Numbered from the stretch's first letter, positions 1 to 8,011 are shown. The stretch is 21,367 nucleotides of DNA from UBA8752 sp964223495 (GCA_964223495.1 CAXQGL010000020.1:1-21367); one strand, 5' to 3'. Made by a program: numbers and translations. Notes: a model not told the origin generated them from the letters alone.

Positions 1-240
1 CTCGAACTTCTCATGCAGGCTGATGCGGAACAGCGAATTGGGCAGGGCCAGCTCCCTGAACGTGCCTCCGAATGTGGGGCGCCACATGCTGGAAAATCCA
101 CACTCCCATTGAAAGGACCCCGCCGGCACCACGGCCGAACTCTCGGTTTGGTCGGGGCGGTCGGTGTTGATGGTCTGGGCTTGGAACACCCCACCACTCA
201 TGCCCATGGCCAAGGCCAGAATAACTGCGCGACGCTTCAT
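1..240 (-). CDS. Outer-membrane transporter-like protein, N-terminal part (runs off window)
   Basis: Reading leftwards from an ATG at 240 gives 80 open codons to the window edge, so the C-terminal part is missing. The protein starts MKRRAVILALAMGMSGGVFQ with a clear signal peptide, probably cut near FQA-QT, followed by INTDRPDQTESS and a VPAGSFQWECGF stretch. In my knowledge this opening is typical of the Bacteroidota 'transporter' proteins related to the phenol-degradation MetA outer-membrane family (PF13557-like), which are predicted beta-barrels; the substrate is unknown. The start lies 24 bases after the stop of the alpha/beta hydrolase, so it may be the last gene of the photolyase operon. 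The family assignment rests on about 50 mature residues only. Confidence 0.72.
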   Translation of the reverse strand, partial: MKRRAVILALAMGMSGGVFQAQTINTDRPDQTESSAVVPAGSFQWECGFSSMWRPTFGGTFRELALPNSLFRISLHEKFE

Positions 241-264
241 GTCCCAAAGATGCAACGAGAAGAC

Positions 265-1176
265 TCAGCCCTGAAGGGCCTTGAGGTCAGCCCAGCTCGA
301 AGGAACCGGTGTTGCGGTCACCTTCAACGGCACCTCTTGACCAGATAAAAACTTGAGAACAAGATCATTGAATAGCTCAGGGGCCTCGATGGAACAGACA
401 TGGCCACAATTCTCGATGACCGCCAGGCGCATGTTCTTCTGGGCGCGGGCAAACTTCTCGGCAGCACTGAAAAAGATGTGATCCTGCGACCCCATCACCA
501 CGAGGCCGCGCTTGTCCACCGTCCGCTCCACGTATTGTTTGATGAGCCGGAAGAACGGCTTGTAGAGCTCGACCCACTTCAAGTATTCGCCCGGAGTCAA
601 GCGCAGGCTCTGGCGGCGGAAGATCCAGCGGCTGAGTCGGTGGTTGCGACGCGGCAGAACGATGAAACTGAACAGCCAATAAATCGCGCGGTACGGCAGG
701 ATGTAGTTCAGCAGCTTGCCACTGTGGACGAACCAATGCATCAGACGTGAACCGTCGAAAATGGCGCCAGCCATGACCATGCGGTCGATGAGGGCGGGCC
801 GCTCGATGTCGATCTTCTGCAGGATGACGCTGCCGATGCTGAGTGAAACGAAGTGCGCCCGATCGATGCCCAAGTGATCCACCACTGCGAGGATGTCATC
901 CGCAACGATATCGAAGTCGTATTCCGGAAATTCCGGAAGGATGTCCTTGCTGAATCCATGGTCCCGCAAATCGATGAGGAGCAATCGGTAATGCGGCTGG
1001 AACGCCTCGATCTGGTACTTCCAGGTGCGGATGCTGCCCCCCGCCCCATGGACGAACACCAACCAAGGCGCATCGGATTCGGCCTGATCAATGACCTCGT
1101 GGTACAACAGGGTCCGGCCGGCGGCATTCAGGAGAACGGGACGTTCGTCTTTCATCGAAGGGGCAATTTCGGTCAC
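265..1176 (-). CDS. Alpha/beta hydrolase
   Basis: 303 residues, the normal size for a single-domain alpha/beta hydrolase. The oxyanion-hole motif HGAGG is at 43-47, a DLRDHG strand at 69-74, and the nucleophile elbow reads SLSIG at 111-115, so Ser113 is the likely nucleophile although the usual first Gly of GxSxG is Ser. Asp232 (in GSQDH) and His259 (in NCGHV) complete a plausible triad. A hydrophobic segment around 155-175 lies in the cap region and could touch membrane or a lipidic substrate. No signal peptide, so cytoplasmic. The start taken is GTG at 1176, 12 bases after the photolyase stop; an ATG seven codons further in (1155) is a real alternative. The substrate is unknown; its role in the photolyase operon is not evident from sequence. 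Confidence 0.88.
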   Translation of the reverse strand: MTEIAPSMKDERPVLLNAAGRTLLYHEVIDQAESDAPWLVFVHGAGGSIRTWKYQIEAFQPHYRLLLIDLRDHGFSKDILPEFPEYDFDIVADDILAVVDHLGIDRAHFVSLSIGSVILQKIDIERPALIDRMVMAGAIFDGSRLMHWFVHSGKLLNYILPYRAIYWLFSFIVLPRRNHRLSRWIFRRQSLRLTPGEYLKWVELYKPFFRLIKQYVERTVDKRGLVVMGSQDHIFFSAAEKFARAQKNMRLAVIENCGHVCSIEAPELFNDLVLKFLSGQEVPLKVTATPVPSSWADLKALQG

Positions 1177-1188
1177 GGTTTCCGCATT

Positions 1189-2706
1189 TCAATCCATCGG
1201 ACGCGATCCTTCCACGACATGTCGCCGAAGGATGCGCTGTCCCTCCTTTCTGACCTCCGGATGCTTGCGGTGCGCCCACAATTTCTCCCGCGCCGCCCGC
1301 GAGGCCTGCTCCAATGAGACGATGGGCAGCGGGTACGTTTCCCCCACCCTGAACCCGGCGAGCTCCGCCTCTATCGGAGGCATGGTCCAAGGGGCGAACA
1401 CCGCGGGCGCATCGAGATCGGCAAGCTCAGGCACCCATTTGCGGATGAATGCGCCCTGAGGATCGTGGTCCTCGGCCTGCTTGACGGGGTTGTAGATGCG
1501 CACGGTATTGATGCCGGTTACCCCGGCCTGCATCTGGAACTGCGGGAAGTGGATGCCCGGCTCGAAGTCGAGGAATTGCCGCGCCAGGTGCTCCACGCCC
1601 GCCTGCCAGGGTTGCCAGAGATGATGGGTCAGGAAACTGACCAACATGGCCCGCATCCGGAAGTTCAGATAACCCGTCTCCGTCACGCTGCGCATGCAGG
1701 CATCGATCAGGGGAAATCCCGTGCGCCCCTCAGCCCAGGCCGCCACCTTCTCCTCGTCGACGGGTTTGTCGAGCAGGTCGTGGCCCCGATTGACGTTGTC
1801 GAACTCCATCCGATCCTCCATTTCGAACTTCTGGATGAAATGGCAATGCCAACGCAGGCGGCTGTCAAAGGCACTGAAGTTCCGCGCCTGACCGGTCGGA
1901 CCATCCCCGCCCCTGCGCCGGGCGGCCTCCTGCCGTTGGTGTACCTGCCGGATGCTGAGGTTGCCCCAGGCCAGGTAGGCGCTGAGCCGGCTGCACCCCT
2001 CACGGCTGCCTTCCGGCTTGCTGATGGTACGGGCATAGCGGCGGATGCGATCGGTCACGAAGGTCTCGAGGTAGGCGTGGGCCTTGCGCTCTCCGCCCGG
2101 CTGAAACCGCTCGGGCGCCTCGTCCGGAACGGGCAGCTGCCGCCACGAGGCCGGCCAATCGAGAGCGGCAGGATCGACGGGGTCGAACCGCGCCCACTCA
2201 GGATGGTCCTGTGGTGCCGACATGTGGGCAAACCAGGACTCGCGCCACCCTTTGCGGTCCATCTTGCCGCGGTGCACCCCATCCCGCTGGTGTTCGCGCC
2301 ATGGCACGCCGGCCGAAGCGAACAGCGCTGCCAATGTGAGATCTCGGTCATACGTATGTCGCAGGCCCGATTCCCGGTAACTGTGCACCCCAAGAAGTAT
2401 GAACCGCTCCATGAGGTGGCGGAAGACATCAGTTGCATCAGCATGGACCGGGGTGGTCAAGACGCCCGGACGCACAGCACCGGAAGCTGTCCAACCCTGA
2501 AGCTGGGCATCCATGTCGGCCAGCCCTTGTTGGACAAAAGCCACGTGGCGTCCCGACGTGGTCGTGTGGGCCAGGTCCATGGGCTCGAAGCAGTAGAGCA
2601 GCAGATGTGGTCCCTCCATCCGCATCGCCTCAGCCAGCGGCGCATGGTCGCGCAGGCGCAAATCACGCTTGAGCCAGATGACACGGAGGGTGGGACGTTC
2701 CGACAT
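1189..2706 (-). CDS. Photolyase/cryptochrome family flavoprotein
   Basis: 505 residues. The N-terminal antenna-type Rossmann domain opens with VIWLKRDLRLRDHAPL (9-24). The C-terminal helical FAD domain shows a phosphate-binding region SRLSAYLAWGNLS (239-251), the family block TGFPLIDACMRS (329-340) and RIYNPVKQ (403-410) followed by HDPQGAFIRKW (414-424). It therefore probably binds FAD and either repairs UV photoproducts in DNA with blue light or senses light. Aligned by hand to remembered E. coli PhrB, Trp359 is kept (Trp367), but the FAD-proximal Trp382 appears as Phe390 and no Trp is found near the Trp306 position. The CPD-stacking Trp384 position is Met392. This belongs to a broad flavobacterial group whose lesion specificity I cannot assign. 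ATG start at 2706, 9 bases after the flavin-reductase stop. Confidence 0.93.
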   Translation of the reverse strand: MSERPTLRVIWLKRDLRLRDHAPLAEAMRMEGPHLLLYCFEPMDLAHTTTSGRHVAFVQQGLADMDAQLQGWTASGAVRPGVLTTPVHADATDVFRHLMERFILLGVHSYRESGLRHTYDRDLTLAALFASAGVPWREHQRDGVHRGKMDRKGWRESWFAHMSAPQDHPEWARFDPVDPAALDWPASWRQLPVPDEAPERFQPGGERKAHAYLETFVTDRIRRYARTISKPEGSREGCSRLSAYLAWGNLSIRQVHQRQEAARRRGGDGPTGQARNFSAFDSRLRWHCHFIQKFEMEDRMEFDNVNRGHDLLDKPVDEEKVAAWAEGRTGFPLIDACMRSVTETGYLNFRMRAMLVSFLTHHLWQPWQAGVEHLARQFLDFEPGIHFPQFQMQAGVTGINTVRIYNPVKQAEDHDPQGAFIRKWVPELADLDAPAVFAPWTMPPIEAELAGFRVGETYPLPIVSLEQASRAAREKLWAHRKHPEVRKEGQRILRRHVVEGSRPMD

Positions 2707-2715
2707 CGTTTGGGG

Positions 2716-3390
2716 TCAATCCCAGCCTTGATGAAAATCCGACCGCGACTCAAGTGCACGGTCCGGCTTCGCATAACTCAACCGGGCAATCCGCTCCACG
2801 GAATGATAGGCATCGAGTCCACCGATGGCAACGGTATCCGCAGCGGCCAGATCCAAAAAGCCATCCTCTGCCTGAATCGATGCAGCGAAATCAACCCATT
2901 CGACCGCCCCGATGACAAAACGGCAACGGTTGGGCAGCAACAGGTTTTCCTCCACGGTCAAGCCGATGCGGACAGGCGACTCGGCCACGGCCGGCGCCGG
3001 AAACCGTTCTGCTCCCTCGCCATGCCAGTGGGGCGTCAATCCGACCGCATCGAATTCAGAAACCCCGGCCGAATAACGGGCACTCGTCTGGTGGGCCCGC
3101 TCGTGGATCGGCACCGTCACATGGCTCAGTGTGAAGTGGCCGGATGACGCGAGGTTGTGATAGTTGTGCGCATCCCCACCCGGCGGGCGGAACACTACGC
3201 CAAGCAGGGCCGGGTTGGATCCGAGGTGAACGACACTCGAAACGATGCAGCACGCGGGCTGCCCTTTCCCATCGGCAGTGCCGACGAGGTTGGCCGATTT
3301 GAATCCACTGAGCGAATTGACCAACCGGGCCCGGAATCGCTGCGGCAGGGCAGCGACGCCTTCACGGTCCAACGTGGTGCGGACGCTCAT
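2716..3390 (-). CDS. Flavin reductase-like domain protein
   Basis: 224 residues matching the flavin-reductase-like split-barrel fold (PF01613 type). Visible family features are NSLSGFKSANLVGT (25-38), the SSVVHLGSNPALLGVVFRPP strand pair (51-70), TSARYSAGVSEFDAVGLT (102-119), and a C-terminal AIGGLDAYHSVERIARLSY (188-206). These proteins bind FMN or FAD and many reduce free flavin with NAD(P)H; others use the bound flavin for different reductions. Its ATG overlaps the stop of the SDR gene as ATGA, indicating translational coupling. Sitting between an SDR and a photolyase, it could supply or recycle reduced flavin for the photolyase, but that is inference only. Cytoplasmic, no signal peptide. 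Confidence 0.9.
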   Translation of the reverse strand: MSVRTTLDREGVAALPQRFRARLVNSLSGFKSANLVGTADGKGQPACCIVSSVVHLGSNPALLGVVFRPPGGDAHNYHNLASSGHFTLSHVTVPIHERAHQTSARYSAGVSEFDAVGLTPHWHGEGAERFPAPAVAESPVRIGLTVEENLLLPNRCRFVIGAVEWVDFAASIQAEDGFLDLAAADTVAIGGLDAYHSVERIARLSYAKPDRALESRSDFHQGWD

Positions 3391-4094
3391 CGGACGGCAC
3401 TCATGCCGTTGTCGACCTGCAACACCTGGCCGGTGATGGCCGCGGCATCCGACGACAACAGGAAGGCCGCCATGGCCGCCACATCATCGGCGGAAGACAC
3501 CCTTTTCAGCGGATGCCGCTCTGCACTCGCCTCGCGCTTGGCCTCTGACGACAGCAATGAAGCCGCCAAAGGCGTATCGGTCAATGAAGGCGCAATGGCA
3601 TTGGCCCGGATGTCCGGAGCGAATTCGCAGGCCATGGTGCGGACCAGGCCTTCCAAGGCACCCTTCGCCATGGCAATGGAAGCGTGGAACCCCATGCCCG
3701 TCTGGACTGCCACGGTACTGAAGCCCACAATGGAGGGCTGCCCCCTGTTCGGCGCAGCCGCCGCGGCCTTCAGAAGTTTGAGGTTGGCCTGTACCGACTG
3801 CAACATCCCCATCGCATTCACCTTGAAATCCTCCAGGGCCACCTCGGGCTTCACACCGCGTACAGGCTTCAGATTGATGGTGCCGGGACAATAGACCAGT
3901 CCATCCAGCCGATCCGTGAAAGACGAGAGATCGCACGGATGGGCCGCGGCGTCGAATACGAGGCCTGTGTAGTTGCCCACAGCCTGGGACCCTGTCCGGG
4001 AGACCCCGATGACCTTGTCCCCGCGGTCGAGCAACCGCTGCCTCAAGGCAAGCCCTATGCCCTTGCTGTCTCCGATGACGGCAATCGTCCTCAT
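3387..4094 (-). CDS. SDR family oxidoreductase lacking the catalytic Tyr
   Basis: 235 residues with a Rossmann fold. The cofactor glycine motif is GDSKGIG (8-14), the NNAG-equivalent is CPGTIN (69-74), Asn93 lies in KVNAMG, Ser126 in GFSTVAV, and Lys144 in AMAKGALEGL. In classical short-chain dehydrogenases the active site is YxxxK, but here the residue four before Lys144 is Ile140 (codon at 3675-3677), so the catalytic tyrosine is absent. The rest, including IAPSLTDTPLA (167-177) and ITGQVLQVDNG near the end, is normal for the family. The enzyme may therefore use another mechanism or act as a binding/regulatory protein. It overlaps the upstream DUF6435 gene and the downstream flavin reductase gene by ATGA junctions. 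Confidence 0.92.
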   Translation of the reverse strand: MRTIAVIGDSKGIGLALRQRLLDRGDKVIGVSRTGSQAVGNYTGLVFDAAAHPCDLSSFTDRLDGLVYCPGTINLKPVRGVKPEVALEDFKVNAMGMLQSVQANLKLLKAAAAAPNRGQPSIVGFSTVAVQTGMGFHASIAMAKGALEGLVRTMACEFAPDIRANAIAPSLTDTPLAASLLSSEAKREASAERHPLKRVSSADDVAAMAAFLLSSDAAAITGQVLQVDNGMSAVR

Positions 4095-4267
4095 CCTTTC
4101 TCCTCTTGGCCCAGGGCCATCAACTGCGTTTCGATTTCCGCCGCCTTGGCCGTCATCTCATCACTTCGTGCACGATCCACGGTACTGAGGCGGTGCGCCT
4201 CCGACAACAACCTGGCGTGCTCCTTGCGCAACTTCTCCGCAGGGTCTTTTCTGAACAATCCGAACAT
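4091..4267 (-). CDS. DUF6435 (Lacal_2735-type) mini-protein
   Basis: A 58-residue ORF starting MFGLFRKDPAEKLRKEHARL, rich in Lys, Arg and Glu, with heptad-like spacing that suggests one or two helices and no membrane segment. In my knowledge this opening matches the Lacal_2735/DUF6435 family of small Bacteroidota proteins of unknown function. It is the first gene of the leftward cassette: its stop overlaps the SDR start in an ATGA junction. The start at 4267 is 24 bases from the last base of the preceding terminator region (4301), so the cassette promoter must be very close or overlap the terminator; I see no convincing TAnnTTTG box there. Function unknown; a structural or regulatory partner of the cassette is only a guess. 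Confidence 0.85.
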   Translation of the reverse strand: MFGLFRKDPAEKLRKEHARLLSEAHRLSTVDRARSDEMTAKAAEIETQLMALGQEEKG

Positions 4268-4300
4268 GGCCTAGCAACAAGCGGAAGCGGTCCCAGGTTC

Positions 4301-4340
4301 GAGCAAAAACAAAGCCGCCCCGGAGATTCCGGAGCGGCTT
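4301..4340 (-). terminator. Rho-independent terminator after the DUF1573 gene
   Basis: Positions 4312-4324 and 4328-4340 form a 13-pair stem (one G-U pair in the transcript) around a 3-base loop, followed in the leftward direction by TTTGTTTTTG. It lies 30 bases after the DUF1573 stop and separates that gene from the photolyase cassette. Confidence 0.85.
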
Positions 4341-4370
4341 CGATATCGTGATGGCTTTACAGCCGCGGTA

Positions 4371-4814
4371 TCACTGCTTGTTGGTCGGACCAGCGGCTTC
4401 CTTCACGGGAGCACCCACGGTCTGGGCCACGGCTTCCACCTTGCCCTTGATGCGAATCACCTTGGTCGGCTCGTTGGAGGCGTTGGAGGTGATGGTCACA
4501 CTCTTGTTGATTGGACCCACGCGCTTCGTGTCATACTTGACCTTGATCGAGCTGGTGGCACCCGGCATGATCGGATCCTTGTCGCACTGGGGAACCGTGC
4601 AACCGCAAGAACCCTTGCAACGGGAGATGATCAGGGGATCGGCGCCATCGTTGGTCACGGTGAAGACGCAATTGCCATCGGCATTCTGCTGGATCGTGCC
4701 ATAATCGTGCACTTCCTTGTCCAAGGTGATGATGGGACCACCAGCCACTTCCTGTGCGCCGGCGATGATGAATCCGCCGAAAACGACGGCGAGGGTGAGG
4801 AGAACCTTCTTCAT
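4371..4814 (-). CDS. Secreted DUF1573 domain protein
   Basis: 147 residues. A signal peptide covers about 1-20 (MKKVLLTLAVVFGGFIIAGA, then Gln). The mature part is a single Ig-like beta domain with the family opening ITLDKEVHDYGTI (29-41), TVTNDGADPL (52-61), and the signature SCGCTVPQC (69-77). Cys49, Cys66, Cys70, Cys72 and Cys77 are all in the mature, exported part, so disulfides or metal contacts are possible. The end of the domain reads SVTITSNASNEPTKVIRIKG. DUF1573 proteins are very common in Bacteroidota; their molecular role is unknown. Monocistronic: own terminator downstream, and divergent from valS with a 120-base shared promoter region. The ATG at 4814 is the only start giving a proper signal peptide. 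Confidence 0.92.
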   Translation of the reverse strand: MKKVLLTLAVVFGGFIIAGAQEVAGGPIITLDKEVHDYGTIQQNADGNCVFTVTNDGADPLIISRCKGSCGCTVPQCDKDPIMPGATSSIKVKYDTKRVGPINKSVTITSNASNEPTKVIRIKGKVEAVAQTVGAPVKEAAGPTNKQ

Positions 4815-4897
4815 AATGGGGGATTGATTGTATTCCGACTTGAAGATAAAGGCGTCTTTCTCCTATTCCGGGTAGGGTTAACGCGATTTTAACAGGC

Positions 4898-4905
4898 TAA
4901 ATTTG
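4898..4905 (+). promoter_or_regulatory. Bacteroidota-type -7 box for valS
   Basis: TAAATTTG is an exact match to the Bacteroidota housekeeping sigma -7 consensus TAnnTTTG. It would place the transcription start near 4912 and leave a leader of about 23 bases before the valS ATG. A convincing TTTG -33 box at the usual distance is not present, so this is a half-supported promoter. Confidence 0.55.
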
Positions 4906-4934
4906 GCGCCGCAACCGACCCGTTCGTTTCCGCC

Positions 4935-7589
4935 ATGGCACAAGAGATTCCCTCACAGTACGACCCCACCTCCGTCGAGGACCGCTGGACCCAGACCTGG
5001 GAGGATGCCAAGGCCTTCCGCAGCGTCCCCGATGACCGGGAGCCTTACACCGTCGTGATTCCCCCACCCAACGTCACGGGTGTGCTCCACATGGGGCACA
5101 TGTTGAACAACACCATCCAGGACGTGCTCGTGCGCCGTGCGCGGATGCAGGGCAAAAACGCCTGCTGGGTGCCAGGAACGGACCACGCCTCCATCGCCAC
5201 CGAAGCCAAGGTGGTCCGGAAGCTGCGCGACCAAGGCATCAAAAAGTCCGACCTCAGCCGCGAAGCCTTCCTTGAGCACGCCTGGGACTGGACCCGCGAG
5301 CACGGCGGCATCATCCTCAAGCAGCTGCGCAAACTGGGCGCCAGCTGCGATTGGGAACGCACCAACTTCACGCTCGACGAGCACTACAGCCGCAGCGTCA
5401 TCGACACCTTCCTCGACCTGCATGCCAAAGGCCACATCTATCGGGGCCTGCGCATGGTCAACTGGGACCCCCAGGCCCTCACGGCCGTCTCCGATGAAGA
5501 GGTCATCCACACCGAGGAACAGTCCAAGCTGCACCACGTCCGGTATCAGGTCGAGGGTACAGACGATTGGCTCACCATCGCCACGACACGGCCGGAGACC
5601 ATCCTCGCCGACACCGCCATCTGCATCCATCCCGAGGACGAGCGCTACACCCACCTGCACGGAAAGCGGGCCATCGTGCCGGTAGCGGGCCGGAGCATCC
5701 CCATCATCCTGGACGAGTATGTCGACCGGGAGTTCGGCACCGGCTGCCTCAAGGTCACCCCCGCCCATGACCCCAACGACCACGAACTCGGCCAGAAGCA
5801 TGGCCTCGAGGTCATCGACATGCTCAACCCCAACGGCACGGTGAATGCCGTGGGCGGAGCATTCGAAGGGCAGGACCGCTTCGAGGCACGCAAGACCTTC
5901 ACCGCCGCATTGGAAGCTGCCGGCCACCTCGTCAAGGTGGAGGAGCACCCCAACAAGGTGGGCCGCTCCGAGCGCACCGGGGCCATCATCGAGCCGCGGC
6001 TGTCCATGCAGTGGTTCGTCGCCATGGAGGAGCTCGCCAAGCCGGCCCTCGACCACGTGATGGACGATACGATCCAATTCCACCCGGCCAAATTCAAGAA
6101 CAGCTACCGGAACTGGATGGAGAACGTCAAGGACTGGTGCATCTCCCGCCAACTGTGGTGGGGCCATCGGATCCCGGCATGGTACTACGAGGGCGAGCCC
6201 ACCTCAGCCGATGCCAAATTCGTGGTTGCGGCCGATGCCGATACGGCAGCCCGGCTGGCCACCGAAGTTGCGGGCCGCAACATCACACCGGCAGACCTGC
6301 GGCAGGACGAGGATGTCCTCGACACCTGGTTCAGCTCCTGGCTCTGGCCCATCAGCGTCTTCGACGGCTTCTATACCAAGGAGGAAGTCGATTACTATTA
6401 CCCCACCAACGACCTTGTCACCGCCCCGGAAATCATGTTTTTCTGGGTGGCGCGGATGATCATCGCCGGCTACGAATACCGGCAGGCACCGCCCTTCCGC
6501 AACGTCTACTACACCGGCATCGTCAGGGACAAGCAGGGCCGGAAGATGTCCAAGTCACTCGGCAACAGCCCCGACCCCATCGAACTCATGCAGCAATACG
6601 GTGCGGATGGCGTGAGGGTCGGCATGCTGCTCACTTCGCCGGCGGGCAATGACCTGCCCTTCGATGAGGCACTCTGCGAGCAGGGCCGGAACTTCTCCAA
6701 CAAAATCTGGAACGCCTTCCGCCTTGTGAAAGGCTGGGAAGTCAGTGAGTCAGCGGACCAACCCGAACATGCCGCCGCTGGAATACGCTGGTTCGAAGCC
6801 CGTTCCGAGCAAGTGCTGGCCGACATCGAACAGAGTTTTGCCGAGTTCCGCCTGAGTGAGGCCCTCATGGCCACCTACAAGCACATCTGGGACGACTTCT
6901 GCTCGTGGTACCTCGAGCTCGCCAAGCCGACCTACGGCGAACCCTGTGACCGGGCCACCTACGACGCCACGGTCAAGCTGTTCGAACGCATGCTGTCCCT
7001 CCTGCATCCGTTCATGCCCTTCCTCACCGAAGAGGTTTACAGCCTGTTGGAGGAACGACCGGAAGGAACGCTGCTGTGCCAGTCCCCCTTCCCCACCCGC
7101 TCCGATGCTGAGGTCGATGGTCAACTCCTCACCGATTTCGACCAGACCACCCGCATCGTCGCCGAGGTCCGCGGCATCCGACAGAAGGGCCACATCCCCA
7201 ACAAGCAGGCCCTTGACCTGAAGGTCATCGTCGACACCGGGGGCAAGCCCTACCCTGCCAGCCTCGAATGCGTAGTCTGCCATCTGTGCAACGTCACGGG
7301 CGTGGAACGGGTGGATGACAAAGTCACCGGAGCCTTCGGTTTCGTTGTGGAGACCCACGAATTCTTCATTCCGGCAGGAGATGCGGTCGATCTGGACGCC
7401 GAAAAGGACAAGATCCGCAAGGACCTCGAGTACCAGGAGGGCTTCCTCAACATCGTGCGAAAGAAGCTCTCCAACGAGAAATTCGTCCAAGGAGCCCCCG
7501 AACAGGTGGTGGCTTCGGAACGTGCCAAGGAAGCCGATGCCGTGGCCAAGATCGAGGTGCTTCAGGCCCAGCTCGAGGCCCTGGGCTGA
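4935..7589 (+). CDS. valS: Valyl-tRNA synthetase
   Basis: 884 residues, full length for a bacterial ValRS, which charges tRNA-Val with valine. The class I HIGH motif is HMGH at 52-55 within PPPNVTGVLHMGHMLN, and KMSKS is at 537-541. The inserted CP1 editing domain starts near 190 and carries TTRPET at 217-222. The anticodon-binding helical domain spans roughly 610-760, and the C-terminal tRNA-contacting coiled coil runs from about 818 to the end (EKDKIRKDLEYQEGFLNIV region). One oddity is a CVVCHLC cluster at 779-785, between the anticodon domain and the coiled coil, which I do not recognise as a standard zinc site of this enzyme. The ATG at 4935 gives the usual N-terminus. It ends 23 bases from the convergent DoxX gene stop, with no obvious strong terminator between them. 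Confidence 0.98.
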   Translation: MAQEIPSQYDPTSVEDRWTQTWEDAKAFRSVPDDREPYTVVIPPPNVTGVLHMGHMLNNTIQDVLVRRARMQGKNACWVPGTDHASIATEAKVVRKLRDQGIKKSDLSREAFLEHAWDWTREHGGIILKQLRKLGASCDWERTNFTLDEHYSRSVIDTFLDLHAKGHIYRGLRMVNWDPQALTAVSDEEVIHTEEQSKLHHVRYQVEGTDDWLTIATTRPETILADTAICIHPEDERYTHLHGKRAIVPVAGRSIPIILDEYVDREFGTGCLKVTPAHDPNDHELGQKHGLEVIDMLNPNGTVNAVGGAFEGQDRFEARKTFTAALEAAGHLVKVEEHPNKVGRSERTGAIIEPRLSMQWFVAMEELAKPALDHVMDDTIQFHPAKFKNSYRNWMENVKDWCISRQLWWGHRIPAWYYEGEPTSADAKFVVAADADTAARLATEVAGRNITPADLRQDEDVLDTWFSSWLWPISVFDGFYTKEEVDYYYPTNDLVTAPEIMFFWVARMIIAGYEYRQAPPFRNVYYTGIVRDKQGRKMSKSLGNSPDPIELMQQYGADGVRVGMLLTSPAGNDLPFDEALCEQGRNFSNKIWNAFRLVKGWEVSESADQPEHAAAGIRWFEARSEQVLADIEQSFAEFRLSEALMATYKHIWDDFCSWYLELAKPTYGEPCDRATYDATVKLFERMLSLLHPFMPFLTEEVYSLLEERPEGTLLCQSPFPTRSDAEVDGQLLTDFDQTTRIVAEVRGIRQKGHIPNKQALDLKVIVDTGGKPYPASLECVVCHLCNVTGVERVDDKVTGAFGFVVETHEFFIPAGDAVDLDAEKDKIRKDLEYQEGFLNIVRKKLSNEKFVQGAPEQVVASERAKEADAVAKIEVLQAQLEALG

Positions 7590-7612
7590 ACCGGGATTTC
7601 AGAGCAGCCGGC

Positions 7613-8011
7613 CTATTTGGGCCGCCCGATTCGGTGCTCCACGCTGTAGCGCCCCCCTCCCATCAACAGCAGGACGAGGAAGGGCACAAGGAACAGCAGT
7701 GCATGTTCCTTGTCGCTGATGGGATCGCCAGCATGCGCACCGAATGCCGCCACCGCCATGGTGATGGCAGCCGGAACGGACATCCAGCGCGTAAAGAGTC
7801 CCACGACGATGAAGGCCGGGGCGACAAGCTCACCGAAGACGGCCAACCCCAGCGAAACCTCTTCTCCGAGGCCCATCCAATCGTAGAAACTGACCTCTCC
7901 CTCGGCCAACCCGGTTCGAAGCCGTTCCAGTTTGCCCCATCCGTGAGGCACCATCAATCCGCCCGCTCCAATACGCAGGAGCAACAGGGACAAGTCCTTA
8001 TGCCATGACAT
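7613..8011 (-). CDS. DoxX family inner-membrane protein
   Basis: 132 residues from the ATG at 8011. Four hydrophobic segments are visible at about 7-22, 52-73, 77-93 and 104-118, the DoxX/DoxD fold. The family's first-helix pattern is present as LLLLRIGAGGLMVPHGWGKL (9-28), and AVFGELVAPAFIVVGLFTRW (57-76) is typical. DoxX-like proteins are small quinone- or redox-linked membrane proteins whose exact role varies and is mostly unknown. The frame remains open upstream to about 8281, but that extension crosses hairpins and a terminator and has no DoxX similarity, so the internal ATG is chosen. It lies downstream of the possible structured RNA at 8047-8184, which could be its leader. Confidence 0.9.
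   Translation of the reverse strand: MSWHKDLSLLLLRIGAGGLMVPHGWGKLERLRTGLAEGEVSFYDWMGLGEEVSLGLAVFGELVAPAFIVVGLFTRWMSVPAAITMAVAAFGAHAGDPISDKEHALLFLVPFLVLLLMGGGRYSVEHRIGRPK

Noticed and set aside
1189..2706. Assignment of the photolyase to the NewPHL single-strand-specific class
   Set aside because: As I recall, that class has an inverted domain order with an N-terminal catalytic domain, whereas this protein has the ordinary order with the Rossmann domain first.
1465..3147. A 560-codon plus-strand open frame over the photolyase and flavin reductase genes
   Set aside because: Mirror frame of two recognised genes; its translation shows no family features and crosses their boundary.
4953..6167. 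A 404-codon minus-strand open frame inside valS
   Set aside because: Antisense shadow of a highly conserved synthetase gene.
7590..7612. Shared bidirectional terminator between valS and the DoxX gene
   Set aside because: Only short imperfect GGCTG/CAGCC pairing and no T tract on either strand in the 23-base gap.
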